This document shows positions 9,261 through 18,404 of a stretch of 64,000 nucleotides of DNA, in pieces (position 1 is the first letter of the stretch; every line of letters starts with the position of its first letter). The notes beneath the pieces are model-generated. The model worked only from the letters and a program-made list of their open reading frames with translations, searched no databases and was not told the origin of the DNA. The DNA lies in contig JAIBEI010000033.1 of the NCBI GenBank assembly GCA_019459055.1, positions 57,288-121,287 on the forward strand. Reading direction: 5' to 3'. Position numbers and translations under genes: made by a program. The stretch is from Thiobacillus sp. GTDB taxonomy: Bacteria; Pseudomonadota; Gammaproteobacteria; Burkholderiales; Thiobacillaceae.

Positions 9261-10333
9261 GCTGCGGGGGGAGCGGTGACGGGCAAAACCGCCGCAGCTT
9301 CGTCTTCCTCCAGCACCACGGCTGCCTGCGTGCCCAGGTAGTCCATCACCGCATAGGTGAGCGCCGTGCAACCGGTGCCGTCGAGCGCAGAAATCGCGAA
9401 CACCGGCCCGGTCCATTCATAGTCCGCCACGAATTGGGCCACCACAGCCTCGCGTTCGGCCTCGTCCACCATGTCGATCTTGTTCAGCACCAGCCAGCGC
9501 GTCTTGTCATACAGCTTCTGGTCGTACTTGCGCAGTTCCTCGACGATGGCGCGCGCCTCGTGCACCGGGTCGCCGGCTTCCCAACGCGGTGAAATGTCGA
9601 CCAGATGCAGCAGCACCCGCGTACGCTGCAGATGGCGCAGGAACTGGTGGCCCAGCCCCGCGCCTTCCGCCGCGCCCTCGATCAGACCCGGAATGTCGGC
9701 GATGACAAAACTGCGTTCGCTGTCGACCCGCACCACGCCCAGATTGGGCGCCAGCGTGGTGAACGGATAGTCGGCCACCTTGGGGCGCGCCGCCGACACC
9801 GCACGAATGAAGGTCGATTTGCCCGCGTTGGGCATACCCAGCAAGCCGACGTCCGCCAGCACCTTCAGTTCCATCTCCAGTTCCCATTCCTCGCCCGGTT
9901 CGCCCAGCGTGTGCTGGCGCGGTGCGCGGTTGGTGCTCGACTTGAAATGCAGGTTGCCCAGCCCGCCCTTGCCGCCTTTGGCCAGGCAAACCGTCCGCCC
10001 ATCCGCCGCCAGGTCGGCCACCACCTCGCCGCTGTTGATGTCGGTGAACACGGTGCCCACCGGCACGCGGACAATGAGGTCCTCGCCGCCTTTGCCGTAG
10101 CACTGCGCGCCGCGCCCGTTTTCGCCTTTTTGCGCCTTGAAGACGTGCTTGAAGCGAAACTCGACCAGGGTATTGATGTTGCGGTCGGCCACCGCGATCA
10201 CGCTGCCGCCACGACCGCCATCGCCCCCATCGGGGCCGCCGAACGGGATGTTTTTCTCGCGGCGGAACGAAGCGCTGCCGTCACCGCCCTTGCCGGCGAT
10301 GACCTGTATTTTGGCTTCGTCGATGAATTTCAT
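9257..10333 (-). CDS. obgE: Obg-family GTPase ObgE/CgtA
   Basis: 358 aa. The glycine-rich Obg fold ([31 protein letters not shown]) spans about residues 1-158. The G domain that follows has G1 [10 protein letters not shown]3 DIPGLIEGA and G4 NKID. It is a ribosome-associated GTPase for 50S maturation and stress response. The usual rplU-rpmA-obgE order is kept. A short acidic/hydrophobic tail ([12 protein letters not shown]) ends the protein. It converges with the orf91 gene with overlapping stops. Confidence 0.96.
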   Translation of the reverse strand: MKFIDEAKIQVIAGKGGDGSASFRREKNIPFGGPDGGDGGRGGSVIAVADRNINTLVEFRFKHVFKAQKGENGRGAQCYGKGGEDLIVRVPVGTVFTDINSGEVVADLAADGRTVCLAKGGKGGLGNLHFKSSTNRAPRQHTLGEPGEEWELEMELKVLADVGLLGMPNAGKSTFIRAVSAARPKVADYPFTTLAPNLGVVRVDSERSFVIADIPGLIEGAAEGAGLGHQFLRHLQRTRVLLHLVDISPRWEAGDPVHEARAIVEELRKYDQKLYDKTRWLVLNKIDMVDEAEREAVVAQFVADYEWTGPVFAISALDGTGCTALTYAVMDYLGTQAAVVLEEDEAAAVLPVTAPPAA

Positions 10334-10351
10334 ATTGAATATCCTGGAAAC

Positions 10352-10383
10352 AAAAAAGCCCCATCCGGCGGACAGGGCTTTTT
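10352..10383 (-). terminator. Terminator-like hairpin between rpmA and obgE
   Basis: AAAAAGCCC and GGGCTTTTT form a 9-bp stem with a 13-base loop. T-runs appear on either strand. Read on the minus strand it lies after rpmA and just before obgE, so it may lower obgE transcription relative to the ribosomal protein genes. Confidence 0.65.
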
Positions 10384-10443
10384 GGCGAACGAATCGGAAT
10401 CAGTTCAAATCAACTCAGACCGTCGAGCCAATCATCGAGCCAA

Positions 10444-10707
10444 TCACACTGCGACCGGCTCGATGCGAACCGTGCGACGACGGGCAGCGCCCTTGATCTC
10501 GAACTTGACCGTGCCGTGCGCCTTGGCGAACAGGGTGTGGTCCTTGCCGATGCCGACGTTGTCGCCGGGGTGGAACTGGGTGCCGCGCTGACGCACGATG
10601 ATGTTGCCTGCCAGGACCAGTTCGCCGCCGTAGCGCTTCACGCCGAGACGTTTCGACTCCGAATCGCGGCCGTTACGGGTACTGCCGCCTGCTTTCTTGT
10701 GTGCCAT
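10444..10707 (-). CDS. rpmA: 50S ribosomal protein L27
   Basis: 87 aa. The N-terminus [16 protein letters not shown] starts directly with the mature Ala-His-Lys-Lys sequence found in proteobacteria, without the cleaved extension seen in Firmicutes. L27 reaches the peptidyl transferase centre of the 50S subunit. It lies 12 bases after rplU in the same operon. Confidence 0.98.
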   Translation of the reverse strand: MAHKKAGGSTRNGRDSESKRLGVKRYGGELVLAGNIIVRQRGTQFHPGDNVGIGKDHTLFAKAHGTVKFEIKGAARRRTVRIEPVAV

Positions 10708-10719
10708 GGTATGAGCTCC

Positions 10720-11031
10720 TTATGCCGTAATGCCGCCGATTTGCACTTCGGTGAAGTGCTGACGATGGCCCTGGCTCTTGCGATAATGCTTACGGCGGCG
10801 CATCTTGAAGATCTTGATCTTGTCGCCGCGGGCCTGGTTCAGCACAGTGGCCGTAACCGTGGCGCCGCGCAGCATGGGCGCGCCCATCTTGATGTCGGCA
10901 CCATCGCCTACCATCAATACCTGATCAAAGGTGATCTCGCTGCCGATCTCGCCGTCCAGCTTTTCAATTTTAAGTTTGTCACCGGCGCTCACGCGATATT
11001 GCTTGCCGCCGGTTTTGATGACTGCGTACAT
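10720..11031 (-). CDS. rplU: 50S ribosomal protein L21
   Basis: 103 aa. [18 protein letters not shown] and [19 protein letters not shown] are diagnostic of bacterial L21, which binds 23S rRNA in the 50S subunit. It is the first gene of rplU-rpmA-obgE and is divergent from ispB, with 188 bases between them that must hold both promoters. AGACCCCCC complements as GGGGGGTCT just upstream of the ATG. Confidence 0.98.
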   Translation of the reverse strand: MYAVIKTGGKQYRVSAGDKLKIEKLDGEIGSEITFDQVLMVGDGADIKMGAPMLRGATVTATVLNQARGDKIKIFKMRRRKHYRKSQGHRQHFTEVQIGGITA

Positions 11032-11219
11032 GGGGGGTCTCCAACCAATACGAACCCAGGAAAGCGCAGAAGTTTATCGGTGATGCCGAAACAAGTCAAA
11101 CCATTTGGCAGGCTATTTGAATACACCGCTTGCGCACATGCCTCGCATGCATGCATTGCGATGAAAAAGTCCGGCGGGGCTGCTACCATTGCGGGCTTAT
11201 CCAATAACAAGCCTGAATC

Positions 11220-12188
11220 GTGTCCCTGGAGAGCCTGCAATCCTTTCTGGCAGACGACATGCGCGCCGTCGATCATGTCATCCGCCAAAGCCTGTATTCC
11301 GACGTGGTGCTGATCCGTCAGGTCTCCGAATACATCATCAACAGCGGCGGCAAGCGCCTGCGCCCTGCGCTGGTGCTGTTGTCGGCCGGCTGCTTCAACT
11401 ATTCGGGACGCGCGAATCATGAACTTGCGGCGGTGGTTGAATTCATCCACACCGCCACCCTGCTGCACGACGACGTGGTCGACGAATCGGAACTGCGGCG
11501 CGGCCGCGAAACCGCCAATGCCCTGTTCGGCAACGCCGCCAGCGTGCTGGTCGGCGACTTCCTCTATTCGCGCGCCTTCCAGATGATGGTGGCGATCGAC
11601 AACATAGAAGTCATGCGCATCCTGTCCGACGCCACCAACACCATCGCCGAAGGCGAAGTGCTGCAGTTGCTCAACTGCCACGACCCCGACATCGATGAAG
11701 AGAACTACCTGCGCGTCATCCGCTACAAGACCGCCAAGCTGTTCGAAGCCGCGGGCCGGCTCGGCGCCGTCATCGGCGGCGGCACCGAAGAGGAGAAAGA
11801 CGCGCTGGCACGCTACGGCATGCACCTCGGCACCGCGTTCCAGTTGATCGACGACGTGCTCGACTACTCCGGCGACTTCCTCAAGACCGGCAAGAACATC
11901 GGCGACGATCTCGCCGAGGGCAAGCCCACCCTGCCGCTCTTGTACGCGATGAAGCACGGCACCCCGGATCAGGCCACCAGCATCCGACAGGCCATCGAAC
12001 ACGGCGGCCTCTCCGAATTCCAGAGCGTGCTTGCCGCCATCAAGGACACCAATGCCCTGCAATACACGCGCGAAGCCGCACAGCGTGAAACCCGCATGGC
12101 CAATTCAGCAATTTCTTGCCTAGCGGATTCAAATTCCAAGGCAGCTTTGTTACAATTAGCGGCTTTCGCGGTTGACCGAAGTTTTTGA
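11220..12188 (+). CDS. ispB: Octaprenyl diphosphate synthase (trans polyprenyl synthetase)
   Basis: 322 aa starting from GTG. The first aspartate-rich motif HDDVVDESELRRG and the second LIDDVLDYSGD, with GGKRLRPALVLLSA upstream, identify a long-chain all-trans prenyl diphosphate synthase. In this lineage it makes the ubiquinone side chain by adding isopentenyl diphosphate to FPP. The position opposite rplU is the standard proteobacterial arrangement. The GTG start gives the expected N-terminus (SLESLQSFLADDM). The 3' end of the gene contains a candidate promoter for the downstream tRNA-Pro. Confidence 0.94.
   Translation: MSLESLQSFLADDMRAVDHVIRQSLYSDVVLIRQVSEYIINSGGKRLRPALVLLSAGCFNYSGRANHELAAVVEFIHTATLLHDDVVDESELRRGRETANALFGNAASVLVGDFLYSRAFQMMVAIDNIEVMRILSDATNTIAEGEVLQLLNCHDPDIDEENYLRVIRYKTAKLFEAAGRLGAVIGGGTEEEKDALARYGMHLGTAFQLIDDVLDYSGDFLKTGKNIGDDLAEGKPTLPLLYAMKHGTPDQATSIRQAIEHGGLSEFQSVLAAIKDTNALQYTREAAQRETRMANSAISCLADSNSKAALLQLAAFAVDRSF
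12128..12156 (+). promoter_or_regulatory. Candidate sigma-70 promoter for tRNA-Pro, inside the ispB 3' end
   Basis: TTCAAA (12128-12133) and TACAAT (12151-12156) are separated by exactly 17 bases. The -10 matches the consensus in five of six positions. It lies within the last codons of ispB and about 100 bases before the tRNA. Prediction from sequence only. Confidence 0.5.
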
Positions 12189-12202
12189 CCGCGCAGTTTT
12201 TT
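12167..12202 (+). terminator. Possible ispB terminator
   Basis: CGCGGT and ACCGCG form a 6-bp stem around a 15-base loop, with CAGTTTTTT after it. It overlaps the ispB stop codon. The stem is short, so this is tentative. It also lies downstream of the candidate tRNA promoter. Confidence 0.35.
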
Positions 12203-12256
12203 GAATTTCCCGGTAGTTCTTCAAAATGGGTTCAGCACTGAACCCGCCATCTGCCT

Positions 12257-12334
<78 letters not shown>

Positions 12335-12445
12335 TTTTCTGTCATATCCGTTCGAAGCGCCGCAGTCCAACGTCTCCCGGGGATTGGACAGCCACCCGAT
12401 GACGATGCTCCGTCATTCCCAAAATTCCATTACCCGAATCCGATC

Positions 12446-12631
12446 ATGCTGCGTGCTCAAGCCCTGATTGTTTCCCTCCTGCTCTCGGCCCTGTCGGGGT
12501 GTGCTGTGGTGACGGTTGCCGGTGCTGCGGTCACCGTGGTTGCAACAGGGGTCAAAGTAGCCGCTAAAACAGTCGGAGCCGTTGCCGATGCGGTGATTCC
12601 GGATGAGGACGACGAGAAGAAGACTGAGTGA
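12446..12631 (+). CDS. Small putative lipoprotein
   Basis: 61 aa. The hydrophobic signal [13 protein letters not shown] ends in a lipobox (LSGC), followed by a strongly hydrophobic valine/alanine/glycine segment ([21 protein letters not shown]) and an acidic tail (DEDDEKKTE). It is probably a lipid-anchored envelope protein. Similar short V/A-rich lipoproteins occur in betaproteobacteria; function unknown. It stands alone after tRNA-Pro. Confidence 0.65.
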   Translation: MLRAQALIVSLLLSALSGCAVVTVAGAAVTVVATGVKVAAKTVGAVADAVIPDEDDEKKTE

Positions 12632-12650
12632 TGCCATCACGCTGCAATGG

Positions 12651-12852
12651 CTAGCCGAAGCATTCCAACCCTTGCCAATCCAGCGTACCGGGCGCGCATG
12701 CGAACGCCTGATAAAGATATTTCCGAGTACCGCTGAACACCTTGCCGATCTCCTCCGGCTTGCCGAGGTCGGCCACGACATCGTCGAGTCGTGATATTTC
12801 AGGCGCAGCAGCGGCCTCAGCTTCGCCCGGTCGAGTTCTTGTTTACAGACCG
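12651..12852 (-). pseudogene. Frameshifted relic of a type I restriction enzyme R subunit (EcoEI-type C-terminus)
   Basis: On the minus strand one frame reads KQELDRAKLRPLLRLKYHDS. Right where the similarity should continue, another frame takes over with LDDVVADLGKPEEIGKVF and then SGTRKYLYQ, ending at TAG 12651-12653. Joined, this resembles the extreme C-terminus of EcoEI-type HsdR (LKPLLELKY...DAVADLG..EEI...F.GFQKYLYQ), recalled from family knowledge and not searched. Upstream of KQEL the frame is closed by a stop, and no hsdM or hsdS is near. It therefore seems a decayed fragment about 60 codons long. The overlapping ORFs of the track here are shadows of it. Confidence 0.6.
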
Positions 12853-12905
12853 CATGATTTCAGCATGATCTTGCACTACCCGCCGGATCAAATCTGAATT
12901 CCACA

Positions 12906-13298
12906 TCACGCCCAGTACTTCGCCTTGTCCGGCAGCACCCACCGCACGCCGCCGCGCGGGTCTTCCTTGTCGCCCCGGTAGCGGGGGATCAGGTGAATAT
13001 GCAGGTGCGGCACGCTCTGGCCGCCGGCCTGGCCGTGGTTGATGCCGATGTTGTAGCCGTCCGGCTGGTGGTACTTGTCGAGGAGGTCCCTGGCGTGCGC
13101 CAGCGCCTTCAACAGCGCGGCCTGCTCGGCTTCGGTGGCGTCGAACAGGGTGGCGAAGTGGCGGCGCGGGATGATGACGCTGTGGCCGAGCGAGACGGGA
13201 AAGCCGTCGCGGTAGACGACGGTCAGATCGTCCTCGGCCATGATGCGGTTGGCGTCGAGGTGGCAAAAGGGACAGGGTTTGCTGGTGGGTGCGGTCAT
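12906..13298 (-). CDS. HIT-family protein (nucleotide hydrolase/transferase)
   Basis: 130 aa from the ATG at 13298 (MTAPTSKPCPFCHLD). The ORF-track start 34 codons upstream lacks family similarity. A CPFC zinc-ribbon-like start, GHSVIIPRRH, YNIGINHGQAGGQSVPH and the histidine triad HLHIHLIPRY identify the HIT superfamily. Members cleave AMP-linked nucleotides such as Ap4A or adenosine phosphoramidate. It stands alone. The 3' end abuts the hsdR relic. Confidence 0.9.
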   Translation of the reverse strand: MTAPTSKPCPFCHLDANRIMAEDDLTVVYRDGFPVSLGHSVIIPRRHFATLFDATEAEQAALLKALAHARDLLDKYHQPDGYNIGINHGQAGGQSVPHLHIHLIPRYRGDKEDPRGGVRWVLPDKAKYWA

Positions 13299-13919
13299 GC
13301 CTTGGACGTGCTCGTGTTGTTTACGGAAAATCGGTGATGGTCCAGCGATCCCGGCGCGCATGCTGCATTGAAAAGCGGGTTGCGGGCGAAGCGGGTGCAC
13401 ATGCGCGATCCATCCGGTGGCGATGCATTGCTGCGGTGAGATCGGGTGTCATGCTGGGCGCTTTCCTTGCTGTCGCACCGAGTTTAACTCATGCGGCGGC
13501 GGGCTTTCAGGCGGCACCGGTTTCTGCCGGGCGGGATTTCAGGTTTCGGAAGCATGCCAACACCCATCGCAAAAAGAAGTCGGGGCGCCCCATCCGAAGC
13601 TGACAAAGCCTGCAAAGTCGCAGCATGCGAAGCCGCATGACCTTCGGGCCAGCCAAGGCGGCGCTTCGGAAGGATCGGTAAGCCGTTGATTCAAAAGTGT
13701 TATGGATTTCTTCGCGGCACCCGCCCTGACGAGGAATGAATCGTCGTGCATCCAACCGGGGCGGGATTCAGGTAAGGTGTCACTGCCCGGTATCGACAAA
13801 ATTTGGTACATGCCCTGAAGGCACGGAAATTGGGGCATTGCCAGCAAGTGGTTTCTTCAACAATAATCCGAACCGGGTTTCCCTCCATTCACCCCCTCAT
13901 TCACCAAGGAGCTTTAAAC
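13299..13919. other. 621-base intergenic region without a convincing gene
   Basis: ORFs of the track here have no recognisable family and poor codon character. One short frame (13451-13603, 50 codons from ATG) has a signal-peptide-like start (LGAFLAVAPSLTHAAA) followed by a very basic tail and cannot be excluded. The 3' part must hold the promoter of the HU gene. Confidence 0.5.
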
Positions 13920-14204
13920 ATGAACAGAAAAGAACTCGTCGACGCACTGGCCGCCAAGACCGAATCCACCAAGGCGGATGCCGAACGTGCAGTCGGCGCG
14001 CTGATCGACATCATCTCGGGCACCCTGAAAAAGGGCGACTCGCTGACGCTGGTCGGCTTTGGCACATTCGAGGTGCGCAAGCGTGCCGCACGCATGGGCC
14101 GCAACCCCAAGACCGGCGAAGAGCTGAAGATCAAGGCCGCCAAGGTTCCCGCATTCAAGCCGGGCGCAACGCTCAAGGCTGTTGTGAACGGCGTCAAGAA
14201 GTAA
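13920..14204 (+). CDS. HU-family DNA-binding protein
   Basis: 94 aa. MNRKELVDALAAKTE, then GFGTFEVRKRAARMGRNPKTGE and the C-terminal PAFKPGATLKAVVN are characteristic of HU/IHF-like nucleoid proteins; RMGRNPKTG is the DNA-contacting beta arm. The ATG at 13920 is preceded by AAGGAG. The longer ORF-track start at 13803 is unlikely because the extra residues have no HU similarity. It resembles HU more than IHF. Encoded alone, followed by a perfect palindrome. Confidence 0.93.
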   Translation: MNRKELVDALAAKTESTKADAERAVGALIDIISGTLKKGDSLTLVGFGTFEVRKRAARMGRNPKTGEELKIKAAKVPAFKPGATLKAVVNGVKK

Positions 14205-14555
14205 TTTGTATTGAGCTTTCCCGTCGCGACGGGAAAGCCTGGCAGGGCACTGCCGTCCGTCGACGGTGCCCTGCACAACCCCGCTTCAATCAAGTACATC
14301 CTGCCCAAGGGTCCGAAGCCCGCGATTTCCGTTATCGCGCAGCGCTCGCGAAACGCCTCCCCTGCCAGTCTGGCAACCTACACTCCCGCTCGATTCGAAA
14401 CACCCCATTCGGGACACGCCCGTTCGCTAGCGACGTGCTGGTTTATACCGGCCTATCATTAGAAAAAGCGGTGGATACGGAAACCCGTCACGCGGGGCGT
14501 CAATAAGTTTTTAGTATTGAATGGACGGCAAACTGCAGGACAGGGAAAGACAACG
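14205..14555. other. 351-base intergenic region with a 24-bp palindrome
   Basis: No gene is supported. A perfect 24-base palindrome (14215-14238; half-site GCTTTCCCGTCG) lies 11 bases after the HU stop and may form the end of its transcript or bind a protein. The rest should contain the promoter of the export operon. Confidence 0.55.
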
Positions 14556-15650
14556 ATGACCCCACAGCAGAAGAAATGGTTGATCCGGACGGCAGCTGTG
14601 CTGGTCGCCGGTGCACTGGTGTTGTTCGCATGGCAACGCTATGGCCTCAAGGAAAGCGAACCCGGCCTGGTCAGCGGCAATGGCCGCATCGAAGCCGTCG
14701 AAATCGACGTCGCCAGCCGGACAGCCGGCCGGGTGAAAGACATCCGCGTGCGCGAAGGCGAATTCGTCACCGCCGAACAGGTGGTGGCGCTGATGGATAC
14801 CGACGTCCTCGACGCCGAGCGCCGGCAGGCCGAGGCGCAACTGCAGCAGGCGATCAGCGCGGTGGCCACGGCAAACAGCCAGATTGCGCAGCGCCACAGC
14901 GACCGCGCCGCGGCCCAGGCGGTGGTGGCGCAGCGCGAGGTGGAACTCAAGGCTGCCAGATCGCATCTGGCGCGTTCGATGGCGCTCGCCGACAAGAGCT
15001 TCCTCTCTCCCCAGGCGGTGGAGGACGAACGGGCACGGGTGGAAAGCGCGCAAGCGGCCGTTGCCGCTGCGCGTGCGCAGGTCGCCGCCATGGAGTCGGC
15101 GATTGCCAGCGCCCGCTCCCAGGTCGCAGGCACCCAGTCTTCTGCGGTGGCCGCACAGGCCAGCATCGAGCGCATCCAGGCCGACCTCGACGATACGGCG
15201 CTGAAGTCGCCGCGCGATGGCCGCGTGCAATACATCGTGGCGCGGCCCGGAGAAGTGGTCGGCGCCGGTGGACGCGTCCTGAACCTGGTCGACCTCTCCG
15301 ACGTCTACATGACCTTCTTCCTGCCAACCGCCGCGGCCGGAAAAATCGCGCTCGGCACCGAAGTACGCCTGGTGCTCGATGCAGCACCCGAGTACGTCAT
15401 CCCCGCGCAGGTGTCGTTCATCGCGGATGTCGCCCAGTTCACGCCCAAGGCGGTGGAAACGGCCAGCGAGCGCGAGAAGCTCATGTTTCGCGTCCGTGCA
15501 CAGATCCCACCCGATCTTCTCCGCAAACACATGAAGCAGGTGAAAGCCGGTTTGCCGGGCACCGCCTACGTACGGCTCGACGCGGACGCCGAGTGGCCGG
15601 CGCACTTGCAGGTGAAGCTGCCCGATGCGCCCGCTCGATCCAGCCGCTGA
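14556..15650 (+). CDS. HlyD-family membrane fusion protein (YhiI-like)
   Basis: 364 aa from ATG 14556, preceded by GGGAAAGA. The longer ORF-track start is a TTG and adds unrelated residues. One N-terminal membrane anchor ([15 protein letters not shown]), a lipoyl-like half ([20 protein letters not shown]), a long coiled-coil (about residues 90-210, rich in A, Q and R) and the second lipoyl half ([18 protein letters not shown]) are seen. It is the periplasmic adaptor of an ABC exporter. The 3' end overlaps the ABC gene by 26 bases. The order adaptor / double-ATPase-permease / permease matches yhiI-rbbA-yhhJ of E. coli. Confidence 0.9.
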   Translation: MTPQQKKWLIRTAAVLVAGALVLFAWQRYGLKESEPGLVSGNGRIEAVEIDVASRTAGRVKDIRVREGEFVTAEQVVALMDTDVLDAERRQAEAQLQQAISAVATANSQIAQRHSDRAAAQAVVAQREVELKAARSHLARSMALADKSFLSPQAVEDERARVESAQAAVAAARAQVAAMESAIASARSQVAGTQSSAVAAQASIERIQADLDDTALKSPRDGRVQYIVARPGEVVGAGGRVLNLVDLSDVYMTFFLPTAAAGKIALGTEVRLVLDAAPEYVIPAQVSFIADVAQFTPKAVETASEREKLMFRVRAQIPPDLLRKHMKQVKAGLPGTAYVRLDADAEWPAHLQVKLPDAPARSSR

Positions 15651-18402
15651 AGCGTCGCCATCTCGACCGCTGGCTGTCCGGCTGCGCGAAGTCGACCTGC
15701 ACTATGGCAAGGTGCACGCCTTGCACTCGATCACGCTCGATCTGCCGGGCGGCTGCATCATCGGCGTCATCGGCCCGGACGGCGTCGGCAAGTCGAGCCT
15801 CTTCTCCCTCATCGCCGGCGCCCGTGTGATCCAGTCGGGGCGGATCGAAGTGCTGGGGGGCGATATGGTGGATGTGCGGCAACGCCAGGCGCGCTTGCCG
15901 CGCATCGCCTACATGCCGCAAGGACTGGGCAAGAATCTTTACCCGACCCTCTCGGTGTTCGAGAACGTCGACTTCTTCGCCCGACTGTTCGGGCAGGACC
16001 GCGCCGAGCGCGAGCGGCGCATCGGCGAGCTGCTCGCCGCCACCGGGCTCGCGCCCTTCCGGAACCGCCCGGCCGGCAAGCTCTCCGGCGGCATGAAACA
16101 GAAACTGGGGCTGTGCTGCGCGCTGATCCACGACCCGGATCTGCTGATCCTCGACGAACCCACCACCGGCGTCGATCCGCTGTCGCGCCGCCAGTTCTGG
16201 GAACTGATCGAGCGCCTGCGTGCCGCGCGGCCAGGCATGACCGTACTGGTCGCCACCGCCTACATGGAAGAAGCCGCGCGCTTCGATTGGCTGGTGGCCA
16301 TGAACGACGGCCAGGTGCTCGCCACCGGCACGCCGCCCGAACTGCTTGCGCGTGCCGGCACCCGCACCCTCGACGACGCCTTCATCGCGCTGCTGCCCGC
16401 GGCACGGCGCGAGGGCTACCAGCCCGTGGTCATCACCCCGCGCGAGCTCGAGCTGGAAGCGGAAACAGCGATCGAGGCGCGCGACCTCACCATGCGCTTT
16501 GGCGACTTCACTGCGGTCGACCAGGTGAGCTTCCGGATCAAGCGAGGGGAAATCTTCGGCTTCCTCGGCTCCAACGGCTGCGGCAAGACCACCACCATGA
16601 AGATGCTCACCGGGCTCCTGCCCGCGAGCGGCGGCGAGGCGTGGCTGTTCGGCCAGAAGGTCGACCCGCACGACCTCGCCACCCGCCGCCGCGTCGGCTA
16701 CATGACCCAGTCCTTCTCGCTCTACAGCGAGCTGACGGTAGGGCAAAACCTGATCATCCACGCACGGCTGTTCGGCCTTGCACGGGACGAGATCGCGGCG
16801 CGGGTGCAAGAGATGGCGGAGCGCTTCGACCTCACCGCGATCATGGACGCGCTCCCCGCCGCATTGCCGCTCGGCGCGCGCCAGCGCCTGTCGCTCGCGG
16901 TCGCGTTGATCCACGGTCCGGAGATGCTGATCCTCGACGAGCCGACCTCGGGCGTGGACCCGGTCGCGCGCGACGCCTTCTGGAACGTGCTGATCGAGCT
17001 GGCGCGGAAGGACGACGTCACCATTTTCATCTCCACCCACTTCATGAACGAGGCCGAGCGCTGCGACCGCATCGCGCTGATGCATGCCGGCCGGGTGCTG
17101 GTGAGCGATACGCCGGCCGCGATCGTGGCGGCACGCGGCGCAGACGACCTGGAACACGCGTTCATAAGCCACCTCGAGGAGGCGATGGGGGTGCAGCCGG
17201 AAACCGCTCGGCAAATCGGCGAGAAGCGTTCCCTGGGACAATCCGCTGCCGCCGCGGACGCCTCCGCCCGACCGCGCTTGCGCCGGCTGCGCCGCCTCTT
17301 CAGCTACACCCGGCGCGAGTCGCTGGAACTGAGCCGCGATCCGATCCGGCTCGCGCTGGCCGCGCTGGGCAGCATCTTTCTGATGCTGGTGCTGGGCTAC
17401 GGCATCAACATGGACGTCGAGGACCTCACGTTTGCCGTGCTCGATCGCGACGACAGCACGGCAAGCCGCGACTACGTTCTCAACCTTGCCGGCTCCCGCT
17501 ACTTCATCGAGCGGCCGCCCGTCCGCGACCATGCCGAGATGGACCGGCGCCTGCGCGCCGGAGAAATCAACCTGGCGCTCGAGATCCCGCATGGCTTCGG
17601 CCGGGATCTCGAACGCGGGAGCCAAGTGCAGATCGGCGTCTGGATCGACGGCGCCATGCCGGGCCGGGCCGAGACCGTGCGCACCTATCTACAGGGCATG
17701 CACCAGCACTGGCTCACCACTAAGGCGCGCGAGGCCCAAGGCCCGTCGGCACCAGGCTTTGCCACGATCGAAACCCGCTTTCGCTACAACCCTGACATCG
17801 CGAGCCTGCCTGCCATGGTGCCGACGGTGATCCCGCTGTTGCTGTTTTTGATCCCGGCAATCCTCAGCACGCTATCGGTGGTGCGCGAAAAGGAGCTGGG
17901 CTCCATCGTCAATCTCTACGTCACCCCGATCACCCGCCTGGAGTTCCTGCTCGGCAAGCAGATTCCCTATGTCGTGCTGTCGATGATCAGCTTCCTGTTG
18001 TTGACCGGGCTCGCGGTATTCATGTTCGGCGTGCCATTGAAAGGCAGCTTTCCCGCGCTGACCTTCGCCGCCCTGCTCTACGTGATGGCCACCACGGCCT
18101 TCGGGATGCTGGTATCCGCCTTCGTGCGCAGCCAGATCGCCGGCATCTTCGCCGCCGGCGTACTGGGCATCCTGCCCGTCGTGCAGTTCTCAGGCCTGAT
18201 CGAACCCGTCTCCTCCCTGGCCGGATTCGGCCGGGTGATCGGGGAGATCCACCCGGCCTCGCATTTCCTGACCATCACCCGCGGCATTTTCTCCAAAGGC
18301 CTGACGTTCACGGATCTCAAGGCTTCCTATATATCCCTGGCGATGGCCTTCCCCGTGCTCATCGGCCTCGGCACGCTCTTGCTGAAGAAACAGGAGCGCT
18401 AA
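15625..18402 (+). CDS. rbbA: RbbA-type ABC protein: two ATPase domains fused to an ABC-2 permease
   Basis: 925 aa. ABC domain 1 has Walker [10 protein letters not shown] (residues 50-58), signature [11 protein letters not shown] and Walker [14 protein letters not shown] domain 2 has Walker [10 protein letters not shown] (about 315), a degenerate signature [10 protein letters not shown] and Walker [11 protein letters not shown]. From about residue 575 comes an ABC-2 type membrane domain with a periplasmic loop and six or so hydrophobic spans. Length and layout match RbbA (ribosome-associated ATPase) of E. coli, though in this context an export role with the flanking adaptor and permease is more natural. 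The substrate is unknown. yhhJ-like follows two bases later. Confidence 0.9.
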   Translation: MRPLDPAAEASPSRPLAVRLREVDLHYGKVHALHSITLDLPGGCIIGVIGPDGVGKSSLFSLIAGARVIQSGRIEVLGGDMVDVRQRQARLPRIAYMPQGLGKNLYPTLSVFENVDFFARLFGQDRAERERRIGELLAATGLAPFRNRPAGKLSGGMKQKLGLCCALIHDPDLLILDEPTTGVDPLSRRQFWELIERLRAARPGMTVLVATAYMEEAARFDWLVAMNDGQVLATGTPPELLARAGTRTLDDAFIALLPAARREGYQPVVITPRELELEAETAIEARDLTMRFGDFTAVDQVSFRIKRGEIFGFLGSNGCGKTTTMKMLTGLLPASGGEAWLFGQKVDPHDLATRRRVGYMTQSFSLYSELTVGQNLIIHARLFGLARDEIAARVQEMAERFDLTAIMDALPAALPLGARQRLSLAVALIHGPEMLILDEPTSGVDPVARDAFWNVLIELARKDDVTIFISTHFMNEAERCDRIALMHAGRVLVSDTPAAIVAARGADDLEHAFISHLEEAMGVQPETARQIGEKRSLGQSAAAADASARPRLRRLRRLFSYTRRESLELSRDPIRLALAALGSIFLMLVLGYGINMDVEDLTFAVLDRDDSTASRDYVLNLAGSRYFIERPPVRDHAEMDRRLRAGEINLALEIPHGFGRDLERGSQVQIGVWIDGAMPGRAETVRTYLQGMHQHWLTTKAREAQGPSAPGFATIETRFRYNPDIASLPAMVPTVIPLLLFLIPAILSTLSVVREKELGSIVNLYVTPITRLEFLLGKQIPYVVLSMISFLLLTGLAVFMFGVPLKGSFPALTFAALLYVMATTAFGMLVSAFVRSQIAGIFAAGVLGILPVVQFSGLIEPVSSLAGFGRVIGEIHPASHFLTITRGIFSKGLTFTDLKASYISLAMAFPVLIGLGTLLLKKQER

Positions 18403-18404
18403 CC

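Noticed and set aside
12413-12781. 122-aa minus ORF (MSWPTSASRR...) as an intact gene
   Set aside because: The frame is out of phase with the HsdR-like reading and runs antisense through the small lipoprotein gene. Better explained by the hsdR relic.
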